NCBI GenBank assembly: GCA_030427405.1
Contig: JAUHXK010000007.1
Span: 186,001 to 250,000 of the forward strand
DNA length: 64,000 nucleotides
Direction: 5' to 3'
Source of the DNA: Alphaproteobacteria bacterium
Lineage (GTDB): Bacteria; Pseudomonadota; Alphaproteobacteria; Rhodobacterales; Rhodobacteraceae
Each line of letters begins with the position of its first letter. The stretch's first letter is position 1. The notes below the pieces were generated by a model. That model was not told the origin of the DNA, did not search any database, and saw only the letters and a list, made by a program, of their open reading frames with translations. This document shows positions 53,940 through 63,942 of this stretch, in pieces. The position numbers and the translations under genes were made by a program.

Positions 53940-54539
53940 ATGGCTTTTGAACTTCCTGATCTTCCTTATGCACATGATGCGCTGGCAGCCAAGGGCATGT
54001 CCGCGGAAACGCTGGAATATCACCACGACCTGCACCACAAAGCCTATGTCGACAACGGCAACAAGCTGATTGCCGGCACCGAGTGGGACGGCAAGTCGCT
54101 GGAAGAGATCATCGTAGGAACCTACGACGCAAACGCCGTTGCGCAGAACGGTATCTTCAACAACATCAGCCAGCTGTGGAACCACAACCAGTTCTGGGAG
54201 ATGATGGGCCCCGGTGGCAACGCTATGCCTGGTGAGTTGGAAAAAGCGCTGACCGAGAGCTTTGGCTCGGTTGACGAGTTCAAATCGCAGTTCAGCGCCG
54301 CCGGTGCCGGTCAGTTCGGCTCGGGCTGGGCATGGCTGGTCAAAAACGCGGACGGCTCGCTGGCCGTGACCAAGACCGAAAACGGCGTGAACCCGCTGTG
54401 CTTTGGTCAGACCGCTCTGCTGGGTTGCGACGTGTGGGAGCATTCCTACTACATCGACTTCCGCAACAAGCGTCCGGCTTACCTGTCGAACTTCCTCGAC
54501 AACCTGGTGAACTGGGAAAACGTCGCATCGCGCATGTGA
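53940..54539 (+). CDS. sodB: Superoxide dismutase, Fe/Mn family
   Basis: A 199-aa cytosolic dismutase. The metal ligands fall in LEYHHDLHHKAYVDN, QLWNHNQFWEMM, and the D-x3-H of LLGCDVWEHSYYIDF. The segment GAGQFGSGWAWLVKNADG is typical of the family, and the sequence looks closest to iron enzymes, though metal use is hard to fix by eye. The start at 53940 (MAFELPDLPYA) follows AGGGGG and matches the SodB N-terminus; the ORF adds 12 codons. It is monocistronic with a clear terminator. Confidence 0.96.
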   Translation: MAFELPDLPYAHDALAAKGMSAETLEYHHDLHHKAYVDNGNKLIAGTEWDGKSLEEIIVGTYDANAVAQNGIFNNISQLWNHNQFWEMMGPGGNAMPGELEKALTESFGSVDEFKSQFSAAGAGQFGSGWAWLVKNADGSLAVTKTENGVNPLCFGQTALLGCDVWEHSYYIDFRNKRPAYLSNFLDNLVNWENVASRM

Positions 54540-54566
54540 TAATACGCCCATCAATCGGGCGTACGG

Positions 54567-54600
54567 GACCTGCTGGCCGACAGGCTGGCAGGTCTTATTT
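54567..54600 (+). terminator. Intrinsic terminator of sodB
   Basis: GACCTGCTGGCC-GACA-GGCTGGCAGGTC forms a 12-bp stem (two G-T pairs) followed by TTATTT, 27 bp past the sodB stop. Confidence 0.88.
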
Positions 54601-54631
54601 GTTTGGGCGGCAGGGCAAGCGGATTGCCGGG

Positions 54632-55198
54632 TCAGCCTATGGCAGGCGTCAGGCTGGATCGCAGGGCGGCCATCGCGGCCTCGGCATCGTCGACCCAGGT
54701 TACAAAATCGCCCAGCGACCTGTCCGCGAAGCCCTGCGTGATCACCTGATCCAGCAGGTCCCTGAGCGGGGTCCAGTATCCGCCGACATTGACGACAACA
54801 ATCGGCTTGTCATGCAGCCCCAGTTGCCGCCATGTCAAAGCTTCGAACAGCTCATCCAAAGAGCCGGGCCCGCCGGGCAGGACAACCACCGCGTCGGCGT
54901 TCATGATCATGACCTTCTTGCGCTCGTGCATGGTTTCGGTGATCACGAAACTGGTCAGGTCCGTCTTGCCGACCTCGCGGCGTACAAGGTGCACCGGAAT
55001 CACGCCAAAGGTTTCCCCGCCACGGGCCTGGGCTGCGCGCGCGACCTCGCCCATCAGGCCGACATCGCCAGCGCCGTAAACCAGCCGCCAGCCCGCATCG
55101 GCCAACAGGTGCCCGAATTGGCGGGCCGTGTCGGAATAGGCCTTGTTTTTGCCATTCCGTGACCCGCAATACACACAGATGGACTTCTGGGACGACAT
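54632..55198 (-). CDS. LOG-family (TIGR00730) Rossmann-fold protein
   Basis: A 188-aa protein of the LOG family, which includes cytokinin riboside 5'-monophosphate phosphoribohydrolases and AMP nucleosidase-like enzymes. It begins ICVYCGSRNG. The conserved catalytic and nucleotide motif appears as VVLPGGPGSLDELFEALTW, with Ser in place of the usual Thr (PGGxGTxxE), and the MHERKKVM segment is intact. Probable activity: cleaving the ribose-base bond of nucleoside monophosphates. It converges with sodB and is divergent from the LysM gene. Confidence 0.9.
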   Translation of the reverse strand: MSSQKSICVYCGSRNGKNKAYSDTARQFGHLLADAGWRLVYGAGDVGLMGEVARAAQARGGETFGVIPVHLVRREVGKTDLTSFVITETMHERKKVMIMNADAVVVLPGGPGSLDELFEALTWRQLGLHDKPIVVVNVGGYWTPLRDLLDQVITQGFADRSLGDFVTWVDDAEAAMAALRSSLTPAIG

Positions 55199-55321
55199 TG
55201 GGCCTCTCCGGGGTTGTGTCAGATGTTTTGACCCGTGATAGCGGGATTGATAGATTGGCTCAACTGTCCGCTGGAATGCTTGGAAGTCAAAGCATTTGCG
55301 AGGCGGAGTGAAAGGAAAAGA

Positions 55322-56692
55322 ATGAACGCCAAGTCGGGAAACGGAAGGTCCGGGACTTTCATCTGGGGGGTGATTGCCGGTGTTGTTGCGCTGTTCGGGG
55401 CCGGGTGGCTTTATCTGAGTGGAAATTCAGGTGGTGATCCAGAGCCTGTCGCGGATGTGCAGGAGCAAACCGAACAGACGCCTGAAGTAGAAGCGCAGGC
55501 GACAGCAGGGAACCAGCAGGTCGCGGCCGAGGATGCGGAAGAGGATGCCGCGAAAGCGGTAGAGGCGGCGCCCAAGACAGGTGACGCCGAGGCGGTCCAG
55601 ACAGGCACGGCGCCCGAGGATACGGCCCAGGCGGATGCGCCTGTTGAGCCCGCGGATGCGACCAACGAATCCGTTGATGCGCAGGGGACGGCTACTGTAG
55701 CGCCGCCGGTTCTTGACCAGATTTTTGTCGAAAAGGACGGCAACGCATTGCTGTCGGGCAAGGCCGAGCCGGGCAGCCAGATCAGGGTGTTGCTGGACGG
55801 CGAGCCGGTACACAGTTTTGAGGTCGATGACAGCGGGCAGTTCGCCGAATTTGTGACGATCCCGTTCAGCGAGACTGCGCGCGGATTGGTTCTGGAAAAC
55901 TCTGATGGTGAACAGAGCGCGTCATCGGATGACTACCTGATCGCCGCGCTGCCCAAACCGGCAGTGGAAGAGGCGGCGGATCAGGTGGCCAGTGCCGCGC
56001 CCGCCGCAACCGAAAGCGACACAAGTGGCGAAAGCAGCACCGCCCAGGGCAGCGCAGACACACCCGAAGGCGATGCAGAGCAGCAGGTGGCCGATACCGG
56101 GTCGGGTGATGCGACCGCGAACGGCGACGAGGATCAGCAGATCGCGGTGTTGCGTTCGGGAGAAGAAGGCGTTGAGCTGGTGCAAGCTCCGGCAGGGCAA
56201 AGCGCCGCCGCAGATCAGGTTGCGCTGGATACGATCGGGTATTCGGATGCCGGCGAGGTCCAGTTGACGGGCCGTGTCAAAGATGGCGCGACCGTCAGGC
56301 TTTACCTGGACAACCGTTTGGTCGGCGAGGTCTCTCCCGAGAATGGTGGGAACTGGCGCGGAGAAGTCGAAGGTGTCGCGCCGGGCGTCTATACCCTGCG
56401 CGTCGACGAGGTGGATACCGACGGCACGGTTGTCAGCCGCCTTGAAACGCCGTTCAAGCGCGAACCGGTGGAATTGCTGCAGGCGGCCGAGGCCGACAGC
56501 GATGCACAAGGCGCAGAAACGACCGCGCCGATCCGGTCCGTGACCGTTCAGAAGGGTGATACTTTGTGGGCCATTTCGCGGGATCGGTTTGGCGATGGCG
56601 TGCTGTATGTAAAGCTGTTCGAAGCCAACCGTGGCCTGATCCGCAATCCGGACCTGATCTATCCCGGACAGGTGTTTACCATCCCTGAATAA
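55322..56692 (+). CDS. Membrane-anchored Ig-like and LysM domain protein
   Basis: A 456-aa protein with one N-terminal membrane helix (FIWGVIAGVVALFGAGWLYL) and a long acidic Ala/Glu/Asp-rich region. Two beta-rich Ig-like segments follow (about 135-215, NALLSGKAEPGSQIRVLLDGE; and 320-385, GEVQLTGRVKDGATVRLYLDN). A C-terminal LysM domain (about 402-455) contains VQKGDTLWAISRDRFGDGVLYVKLFEAN. The two Ig-like units look like repeats of one another. LysM indicates peptidoglycan binding in the periplasm; the overall role is unknown. The start at 55322 follows GGAAAAG. It is 87 bp ahead of the Atm1-type gene. Confidence 0.87.
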   Translation: MNAKSGNGRSGTFIWGVIAGVVALFGAGWLYLSGNSGGDPEPVADVQEQTEQTPEVEAQATAGNQQVAAEDAEEDAAKAVEAAPKTGDAEAVQTGTAPEDTAQADAPVEPADATNESVDAQGTATVAPPVLDQIFVEKDGNALLSGKAEPGSQIRVLLDGEPVHSFEVDDSGQFAEFVTIPFSETARGLVLENSDGEQSASSDDYLIAALPKPAVEEAADQVASAAPAATESDTSGESSTAQGSADTPEGDAEQQVADTGSGDATANGDEDQQIAVLRSGEEGVELVQAPAGQSAAADQVALDTIGYSDAGEVQLTGRVKDGATVRLYLDNRLVGEVSPENGGNWRGEVEGVAPGVYTLRVDEVDTDGTVVSRLETPFKREPVELLQAAEADSDAQGAETTAPIRSVTVQKGDTLWAISRDRFGDGVLYVKLFEANRGLIRNPDLIYPGQVFTIPE

Positions 56693-56779
56693 ACTGCCCG
56701 CGCCCCTTTCCCGCGGGACGAGGGGCGCGCGCGCGATACCGGGTCAAAACCGCGACACATAAGGAGACCGTCAGAGCAG

Positions 56780-58585
56780 ATGAGTTCCGAGGAAGTGACC
56801 GCAACCGACGAACGGCGGTCGGGCTGGCTGACCATACGCAAGGTTTCCCCGTATCTTTGGCCGGATGACGAACCGTGGGTCAAACGCCGCGTCATGCTGG
56901 CGATGACCATGCTTGTGCTGGCCAAGCTGATCGCCGTTTACACGCCCATTTTGTACAAAGGCGCGGTGGACACGCTGGCCGGGGAAGGCGTGCCGCCGCT
57001 GGCGCTTGGCGCAGTCGGGCTAACTGTCGCCTATGGCATGGCGCGGCTGATGACCGTGGGGTTGCAGCAATTGCGCGACGCGTTATTCGCCCCTGTCGGA
57101 CAGCGGGCCTTGCGGGCGCTTGCGTTGGAGACGTTCCAGCATATTCACCGGTTGTCGATGCGTTATCACATCACCCGCCGCACCGGAGGCCTGAGCCGCA
57201 TCATCGAACGCGGCGTGAAAGGCGTGGCTTTCCTGTTGCGCTTCCTGCTGTTTTCTATTGCCCCGCTTATTCTTGAACTGGTGCTGGTGGCCGTCATCCT
57301 GATGTGGCTGTTCGACATCTGGTATCTGGTCATCGTCGCGGTGACCATCGTGCTGTATATCTGGTTCACCTTCGCGGTGACAGAATGGCGGGTCAAGCTG
57401 CGCCGCGAGATGAACGACCAGGATAACGAAGCCAACCAACGCGCGATCGACAGCCTTTTGAACTTTGAAACCGTCAAGTATTTCAATGCCGAAGAGCGTG
57501 AAGCGCGTCGTTATGACGTGTCGATGAAAGCCTATGCGCAGGCCGCCCTGAAGACGAGCTATTCGCTGGCTTTCCTGAATTTCGGTCAGTCGTTTCTGAT
57601 CACGGGGGGGCTGATTGGCGTCATGGTCCTTGCGGCGTTTGGCGTGCAACAGGGCACCCTGACCGTTGGCGATTTCGTGATGGTCAATGCCTACATGATC
57701 CAGATAACCGTTCCGCTGAACTTTCTCGGAACGGTCTACCGGGAAATCAGGCAGTCGCTGGTGGACATGGGGCAGATGTTCCAGCTGCTCGAACAGCCAT
57801 CCGAGGTGAACGACAAGGCCGGTGCGCACGACCTGCGCGTTCAGGGCGGGGATGTGACACTGGACAATGTACGCTTTGGCTATGACCCGGACCGCGAAAT
57901 CCTCAAGGGGATAACCTTGCATGTCCCCGCCGGGCAGACTGTCGCCATCGTCGGGGCCACAGGTTCAGGGAAATCCACCATCGGGCGCCTGTTGTTCCGG
58001 TTTTACGATGTCACCAGCGGCGCGTTGAAGATTGACGATCAGGACGTTCGGGACGTCACGCAGACCAGCCTGCACGCGGCCATAGGCGTTGTGCCGCAGG
58101 ACACGGTCCTGTTCAACGACACGATCCGGTATAACATCGCTTATGGGCGCGAAGGCGCCACCCAAAGCGATGTCGAGGCGGCAGCCAAGGCGGCGCAGAT
58201 ACATGACTTTATCGTTGCCTTGCCCGAAGGGTATGACACCCGTGTCGGGGAACGCGGGCTGAAACTGTCCGGTGGCGAGAAGCAGCGCGTCGGGATTGCC
58301 CGGACCTTGCTGAAGAACCCGCCAATACTGTTGCTGGACGAGGCGACCTCGGCCCTCGATACCGAAACCGAACGCGACATCAAGGACGCCCTTGCCCGCG
58401 CCGGGGAAGGGCGCACGGTGATCACCATCGCGCACCGTCTCAGCACGATTGCCGAAGCCGACAAGATCGTGGTGCTGGAAAGCGGCGAGATCATCGAGCA
58501 GGGCACCCATGACGACCTGCTGGTGCGCGAAGGGCGTTACGCCCAGCTCTGGAACCGCCAGCAGTCAGACAGCGACGCGGCCTGA
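56780..58585 (+). CDS. Atm1-type ABC exporter (half transporter)
   Basis: A 601-aa protein: six membrane helices (residues about 35-320) and one ATPase domain with Walker A GATGSGKST, signature LSGGEKQRVGIARTLL and Walker B ILLLDEATSALD. The segment SLLNFETVKYFNAEEREARRYD is the hallmark of the Atm1/HMT1 branch, whose bacterial member exports glutathione-linked metals or sulfur compounds and whose mitochondrial member serves Fe-S assembly. It should work as a homodimer in the inner membrane. The start follows AAGGAG at good spacing. Confidence 0.92.
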   Translation: MSSEEVTATDERRSGWLTIRKVSPYLWPDDEPWVKRRVMLAMTMLVLAKLIAVYTPILYKGAVDTLAGEGVPPLALGAVGLTVAYGMARLMTVGLQQLRDALFAPVGQRALRALALETFQHIHRLSMRYHITRRTGGLSRIIERGVKGVAFLLRFLLFSIAPLILELVLVAVILMWLFDIWYLVIVAVTIVLYIWFTFAVTEWRVKLRREMNDQDNEANQRAIDSLLNFETVKYFNAEEREARRYDVSMKAYAQAALKTSYSLAFLNFGQSFLITGGLIGVMVLAAFGVQQGTLTVGDFVMVNAYMIQITVPLNFLGTVYREIRQSLVDMGQMFQLLEQPSEVNDKAGAHDLRVQGGDVTLDNVRFGYDPDREILKGITLHVPAGQTVAIVGATGSGKSTIGRLLFRFYDVTSGALKIDDQDVRDVTQTSLHAAIGVVPQDTVLFNDTIRYNIAYGREGATQSDVEAAAKAAQIHDFIVALPEGYDTRVGERGLKLSGGEKQRVGIARTLLKNPPILLLDEATSALDTETERDIKDALARAGEGRTVITIAHRLSTIAEADKIVVLESGEIIEQGTHDDLLVREGRYAQLWNRQQSDSDAA

Positions 58586-58664
58586 CGCGGGCGTGCTGCG
58601 CCAACGGGCCGGTCACCGGGGGCGGTGTTTCACCGCTTGGTTGCGCCGGGTGCGCGCGCCGGTT

Positions 58665-61600
58665 TTACTCGGCGGCCCGCAGCGGATGCCCCGGCGGGTG
58701 ATCCTTGCCGGTCTCGTCCGCGGCGTCCGGGTCGCTTTCCGCGGGACGGTCTTCGTCCCAGAGGATTTCGGTCGCCTGCATCTGGCGCGCGGATTTCCCG
58801 ATTGCCATGTCCTGCGCAATTTGGCTGGATCGCCCGGCGGTGGCCCGGGCCAGCGCCTTGCCCAGCCAGATCGTATAGGTCGAGACCCAGACCCGCAGCG
58901 CCAGGAAGGATGGCGTCACGATCAGGGTCAGTACCGTCGCGATGCCCAAACCGAAAACAACCGCCGTTGCCAGTTGTTTCCACCACAGGGCCGTTGGGCT
59001 GTCGATGGAATACCCGCCATTGATGAAATCCAGCGTCAGGCCGAACATCATCGGGGTCAAGCCTGCCATCGTCGTCAGGGTAGTCAGCAGGACGGGACGT
59101 ATCCGCGCCTCGGCAGTGCGGACGATTGCGTCGATCCTGGGCATATAGCGGCTGTATTCCTGGTAGGTGTCAATCAGGACGATATTGTTGTTCACCACGA
59201 TACCGGCCAGCGCCACGATGCCGGTCCCGGTCATGATGATCGAGAAGGGCTGCTGCATGACCATCATGCCGATCAGCACCCCGGTCGTGGACAACACAAC
59301 CGCCAGCAGCACCAGTACCGAGTTGTAGAACGAGTTGAACTGCGCCAGCAGGATCACGAACATCAACCCAAGCGCGGCCAGAAAGGCGCTGGACAGGAAC
59401 GCCTGGCTCTCGGCCTGGTCTTCCTGGTCGCCGGTCCATTCCCAGCTGATCGAGCTGGCAAAGGGGTCAGTATCAAGCCATTCGGTCAGAACGGCGATCC
59501 GTTCGTTGGGGTTGATAAGGGTGAACCGTGCATCGCCGCCATCAATGGCGTCCGTCACCTCGTCGATTGACCCGGCCCCGGTCAGTTGAACCAGTTCATA
59601 GACCTTGCCGTCTGGGCCGGATACCTGCGCGCCCGTCGCTGCTGCGTCACCGCCATTGGACCAGTCACGGACGATGGCAAGCCGTGTTTCGCCCCCATCC
59701 GGCGCATTGACCACAACCTTGCTCAGCCCCGATTCGACATCTGCCTTGACGTCATAATATCTTTCCTGGTTGATCCGGTTGATCTGCGCCAGTTTCTTCA
59801 CCGGTTGTCGCGTGACAAAGTTGGACAGCGGCACAAGCCCGTCCGTGGTGCGGACTTTCAGCGTATCCAGCGTTGACAGGACCCGATCATCCTCGGGCAG
59901 GCGCACGCGGATCTCGATCTCTTCGTCGGTGCCGTCCGGGCGCATTTCCCCCAGAAGGATGCCGCGGGTGACCAATTGCACCATGGCCCCGACTGTCGCC
60001 ACATCCGCGCCAAAGCGCCCGGCCTTTGCGACATCGACGTCGATTTGCCAGTCGATGCCGGGCAGGGGCAGGGTGTCCTCGACCTTGATCAGGCCCGGCG
60101 TCGCCTCAAAAGCCGCACGCGCGACGGTGGTGGCGCTGGTCAGGTCGCCCCAGGCATCGCCCTTGATCCGCAGATGCACCGGCTTGGCCGAGGCCGGACC
60201 CTGTTCCAGCGCCTGGACCTCGACAACGATGCCCGGCAACTCGGCCAATTGGGCACCGAGCTGTTCCAGAACAAAGTCGCCATCATATTCGGGGGCCACA
60301 GTATGCCGTTCAAGTCGTCCCCCCGCGACGGGTTCCGTCACGGTCGGGCGGTCTTCCCACGGGATGATCTCGAACTGGACACGGCCAACCGTGTCGGCGG
60401 GGGCCTGCGCGCCGCCGGTATTCTGGTTCAGCCCGCCCTCACCGGCAAAGGCGAAAACGTTGATGACCGCAGGATGGGCACGGATGACCTGTTCCGCCGC
60501 CAGGACAATTGCGTCCTTTTCTGCCAGGGACAGGTTGCCCCGCGCCCGCACATAGGCGGTGGCCTGTTCCGGTTCGCTTTCGACAAAGAACTCGACGCCG
60601 CGATTGTTGTTGCCATAAGCGGTCATGACGCTCATCACGGCGAACCCGACCGCAACGATCGAGACAATCGGCATGATCGGGTTGCCGACGAGGAACTTGA
60701 TGAAATACCCGAACGGAGTGTGCTCCTTGACCGTATGCACATGGGTGTCCGGCGCGCGTTCAATCTTGGCCGCGCTCAGCGTCACGGACCCGGCAAAGGC
60801 ACCTGCCAGGAACATCACGGCGCCAATGAGCGAACCACCAGAAGCCCCTGCAGGCAGCAGGTAGGACGGGTTGAGCGTCTGCATGGCGCCCAGGAATATC
60901 AGGTAAAGCGACGGCGGCACCAACAGCACGCGTACCCACCAGGCGGTGCGCGCACGCAGCCAGGTTGAGGTATGGTCGAAAACCCGGCTGAGGCGCCCGG
61001 ACACGCCGCCCATGACCGGCAGATAGATCAGCGCGACGATCAGCGAAGCCGAAAGAACGAAAATCAGCGTGACCGGCAACATCCCCATGAACTCGCCCGG
61101 AACGCCGGGCCAGAACAACATCGGAAGAAAGGCGCACAAGGTCGTCGCCGTAGACGAAACGATGGGCCAGAACATCCTCTGCGCGGCCTCGACATAGGCG
61201 TGCATGGGCCCGACGCCTTCTTTGATGCGCTTGTCGGCGTATTCCACGACAACGATGGCACCATCGACCAGCATCCCGACGGCCAGGATCAGGCCAAACA
61301 TCACGATATTGGAAATGCTGACGCCCATCATTGCCAGGAAGGCAAAGCACAGCAGGAACGACGTGGGGATAGCAAAGCCGACAAGCAGTGCCGCGCGCGA
61401 CCCCAACGAGGCCAGGACCACGATCATCACAAGCGCAACGGCGGTCAGCACCGAGCCCTCAAGCTGGCTGACCATCGAGCCGACGATGCGGCTTTGGTCA
61501 TTGGACGTGCCAACATCAACGGCGGCCTGCAACTCGGGCGGCCATTTTGCCTGTGCGGCGGCAATCGTGGCCTTCACGGCCTCGACAGTGTCGATCAGGT

Positions 61601-62468
61601 TGAACCCCTTGCGCTTGACCACCTGCAGCGCGACGGTCGGTTCGCCGTCAAACCGGGCGGTGCCTTCGCGATCTTCGAAAGTATAGTTGATTTCGGCCAG
61701 CTCTCCGAGGGTCACGACCCTGTCGCCGTTCACCTTGATCGGCAGGCCATAGATGTCCCGTGTAGTCTTGAACGACGAAGGGATCTTGACCGAAAACGCC
61801 CCCTGCGCGGTTTCGACTTCACCCGCCGCGATCAATTGGTTGTTGTTCTGTACAACATTGATCAGCTCTGCCGCGGTGACGTTGTATGCCTCGAGCCGCA
61901 AGGGGTCGATCACCACTTCGACCAATTCGTCACGATTGCCCGCGATCCCCGCTTCGAGCACCGCATCCAGCGCCTCAAGGTCGTCCTGCAGGTCCTTGGC
62001 GACGCGAGCCATCGTGCGTTCGGGAACGGCGCCGGTCAGGTTGACGATGACGATTGGAAACTCAGAGAAATTGATTTCGTGCAGCGAATATTGCTCGGCC
62101 CCGTCCGGAAAATCGGCCTGTGCCGTGTTCATCGCATCGCGGACATCCGCTGTGATCGCGGTCTTGTCCCAGCCAAAGTCGAATTCCATCGCGATGCCCG
62201 CATAGCCTTCGGCAGCGGTGGCGGTCATTTCCTTCAGGCCGTCCAGATCCGCAAGTTCGGTTTCCATCGGCTTGATCAGCAGATTTTCCGAATCCTCGGC
62301 GGAAATGCCGGGGAACTGGACGGAAACGAACAGGGCAGGGATTTCGATATCCGGCTCGCCCTCTTTGGGAAGGCTGACATAGGCAAACCCGCCGATCACC
62401 AACGAAATCGCGATAAAGGCAAGAACCATTCGGGCCCGATCGGCGGCCCAGCTGACGATTCCGGTCAT
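58665..62468 (-). CDS. RND-family efflux pump permease
   Basis: A 1267-aa inner-membrane proton antiporter of the HAE-1-like RND type. It has the N-terminal TM1 region (MVLAFIAISLVIGGFAYVSLPKEGEPDIEIP), the proton-relay Asp in AVGMLVDGAIVVVEYADK, porter-domain pieces such as FPIVIVNLTG, and the second-half motif GIVALAGIVVNNNIVLIDTYQEY. It is about 200 residues longer than AcrB. Part of this comes from extra hydrophobic segments between TM6 and TM7 (around residues 500-570), and part from a charged C-terminal tail. The start overlaps the stop of the adaptor gene by 4 bp (ATGA). Confidence 0.92.
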   Translation of the reverse strand: MTGIVSWAADRARMVLAFIAISLVIGGFAYVSLPKEGEPDIEIPALFVSVQFPGISAEDSENLLIKPMETELADLDGLKEMTATAAEGYAGIAMEFDFGWDKTAITADVRDAMNTAQADFPDGAEQYSLHEINFSEFPIVIVNLTGAVPERTMARVAKDLQDDLEALDAVLEAGIAGNRDELVEVVIDPLRLEAYNVTAAELINVVQNNNQLIAAGEVETAQGAFSVKIPSSFKTTRDIYGLPIKVNGDRVVTLGELAEINYTFEDREGTARFDGEPTVALQVVKRKGFNLIDTVEAVKATIAAAQAKWPPELQAAVDVGTSNDQSRIVGSMVSQLEGSVLTAVALVMIVVLASLGSRAALLVGFAIPTSFLLCFAFLAMMGVSISNIVMFGLILAVGMLVDGAIVVVEYADKRIKEGVGPMHAYVEAAQRMFWPIVSSTATTLCAFLPMLFWPGVPGEFMGMLPVTLIFVLSASLIVALIYLPVMGGVSGRLSRVFDHTSTWLRARTAWWVRVLLVPPSLYLIFLGAMQTLNPSYLLPAGASGGSLIGAVMFLAGAFAGSVTLSAAKIERAPDTHVHTVKEHTPFGYFIKFLVGNPIMPIVSIVAVGFAVMSVMTAYGNNNRGVEFFVESEPEQATAYVRARGNLSLAEKDAIVLAAEQVIRAHPAVINVFAFAGEGGLNQNTGGAQAPADTVGRVQFEIIPWEDRPTVTEPVAGGRLERHTVAPEYDGDFVLEQLGAQLAELPGIVVEVQALEQGPASAKPVHLRIKGDAWGDLTSATTVARAAFEATPGLIKVEDTLPLPGIDWQIDVDVAKAGRFGADVATVGAMVQLVTRGILLGEMRPDGTDEEIEIRVRLPEDDRVLSTLDTLKVRTTDGLVPLSNFVTRQPVKKLAQINRINQERYYDVKADVESGLSKVVVNAPDGGETRLAIVRDWSNGGDAAATGAQVSGPDGKVYELVQLTGAGSIDEVTDAIDGGDARFTLINPNERIAVLTEWLDTDPFASSISWEWTGDQEDQAESQAFLSSAFLAALGLMFVILLAQFNSFYNSVLVLLAVVLSTTGVLIGMMVMQQPFSIIMTGTGIVALAGIVVNNNIVLIDTYQEYSRYMPRIDAIVRTAEARIRPVLLTTLTTMAGLTPMMFGLTLDFINGGYSIDSPTALWWKQLATAVVFGLGIATVLTLIVTPSFLALRVWVSTYTIWLGKALARATAGRSSQIAQDMAIGKSARQMQATEILWDEDRPAESDPDAADETGKDHPPGHPLRAAE

Positions 62469-63700
62469 TCTGCTATGTCCCGGTATGTCGGCGCGACGAC
62501 AACGCCGCGCGTTACAAACTCCTGCCCGACGACAATGATGTCGACCGTTTCGGCAAGCCCATCGACCCAAACGCCCTGCGCGGTGTCGCGCAACAGGCGG
62601 ACGGGGGCGAAATCGACGATATTTCCGGCCGCGACCGTGCGCACGCCAAGCTGGCCGTCATTGTTCAGGGTCAAGGCCGATTGCGGCAGCAGATGCGCCT
62701 TTGCGCCCTCGGCCGCGATCTGAATATTGGCGGTCTGGCCGTCACGGATGAGAAGTTCCGGGTTTGGCACGGTGATCTCGACCTCGAATGTGCGGGTCGT
62801 TTCGTCGGCTGACCGGCTCAGGAAGGTCACACGACCTTCGACCTGCAAGCCGGTGACCAATTGAGCAGACGCCATCGAGCCGACGATAATCCGGTTCACC
62901 TCGGTTTCAGGCACGAAAGCCACCAGCTTTATCGGATCAAGCTGGATCACCGTCGCGCACAGGGACCCCGGCAGCATCAGGCTGCCCAGTTCCGCGGTAT
63001 CACTTTCCAAAAGCCCCCTGAACGGCGCCTCGATGGTCAGACGGTCAAGCTCGCGCTGGGCGGCCGCGACCTCGGCGGCGGCGGCTTCGATACCTGCCTG
63101 GGTTGCCTCCAACCCGGCTTCGGCGGACTTGATACCGGCCTGTGCCGAGCTCATCGCGGCCTCGCTGGAAATGCGCTGAGTTTCCGAGCCGAACCCCGAT
63201 TTGAACAATTTCTGTGCGGCTTTCAGGTTGATTTCGGCTTCGGCAACAAGCGCATGTGCCTCTTCCAGGCGGGCTTCGGCCTCGGGGCCGCGGCTTTCGG
63301 CCTCAAGCTTACCGGCCAGCGCTTCGGCCAGGCTGGCGTGGCGGGTGCCGGGATCGAGTTCGCACAACAGGTCGCCCGCCTCGACAAATGCCCCTTTGCG
63401 TTTGGGTTCCGACACCACGGTCGAGGTTGTTTCCGCCAGCACTTCGACCTGTCGGTTTGCCTTGGTCTGGCCGCGCAGAACCACGGCGCTGTCAATCTCG
63501 CGTGCGGTTGAACGATAGGCAACGACGCCGACACCTTGCGGCTGATCCTGGGAGGGCGAGGCGTCACCTTCCGCGGCAGTCGCCGTTTCGGCGTCGGAAT
63601 CACCACGACCGGCAAATGCGAACAAGGCATCGCGTTCGAATACCAAGAAATACAACGCGACAACGACCAAAAGTGCGTTGATGAGCGAAATCACCCGCAT
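62465..63700 (-). CDS. RND efflux periplasmic adaptor (HlyD/AcrA family)
   Basis: A 411-aa membrane-fusion protein with an N-terminal anchor (MRVISLINALLVVVALYFLVF). A barrel-sandwich half follows (VVLRGQTKANRQVEVLAETT...). Next is a long Ala/Glu-rich coiled coil (about residues 120-230) and the second half (RLTIEAPFRGLLESDTAELGSLMLPGS), then the beta-barrel domain. It links the RND pump to an outer-membrane channel. The start at 63700 follows AGGGAGAG; the ORF track adds 49 codons. No outer-membrane factor or regulator gene is adjacent. Confidence 0.92.
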   Translation of the reverse strand: MRVISLINALLVVVALYFLVFERDALFAFAGRGDSDAETATAAEGDASPSQDQPQGVGVVAYRSTAREIDSAVVLRGQTKANRQVEVLAETTSTVVSEPKRKGAFVEAGDLLCELDPGTRHASLAEALAGKLEAESRGPEAEARLEEAHALVAEAEINLKAAQKLFKSGFGSETQRISSEAAMSSAQAGIKSAEAGLEATQAGIEAAAAEVAAAQRELDRLTIEAPFRGLLESDTAELGSLMLPGSLCATVIQLDPIKLVAFVPETEVNRIIVGSMASAQLVTGLQVEGRVTFLSRSADETTRTFEVEITVPNPELLIRDGQTANIQIAAEGAKAHLLPQSALTLNNDGQLGVRTVAAGNIVDFAPVRLLRDTAQGVWVDGLAETVDIIVVGQEFVTRGVVVAPTYRDIAE

Positions 63701-63942
63701 GCCTTGTCTCTCCCTTAACTTTAACCCAATAAATAATAGGTGCGCAGTCCTTGACATGGGGGCAGCTGCGCCGTTTTTCCATACTGAACTGAATAGTTCG
63801 GAATGCATTTTTTCGCAAGGCCCCGCCAATCCGGAGCGATTGGGCAAATTCGAACCCTTGGCTTGCCGATGGCACCGGGGTATGACATGGCGCTAGACGG
63901 CCCGACATCTGTGGCACCGAAATCAACGCCTTGGGGGCAAGA

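Noticed and set aside
60972-62723. A 583-codon plus-strand frame opposite the RND and adaptor genes
   Set aside because: It crosses the boundary of two well-supported genes and is rich in His, Asp and Gln, typical of a shadow frame.
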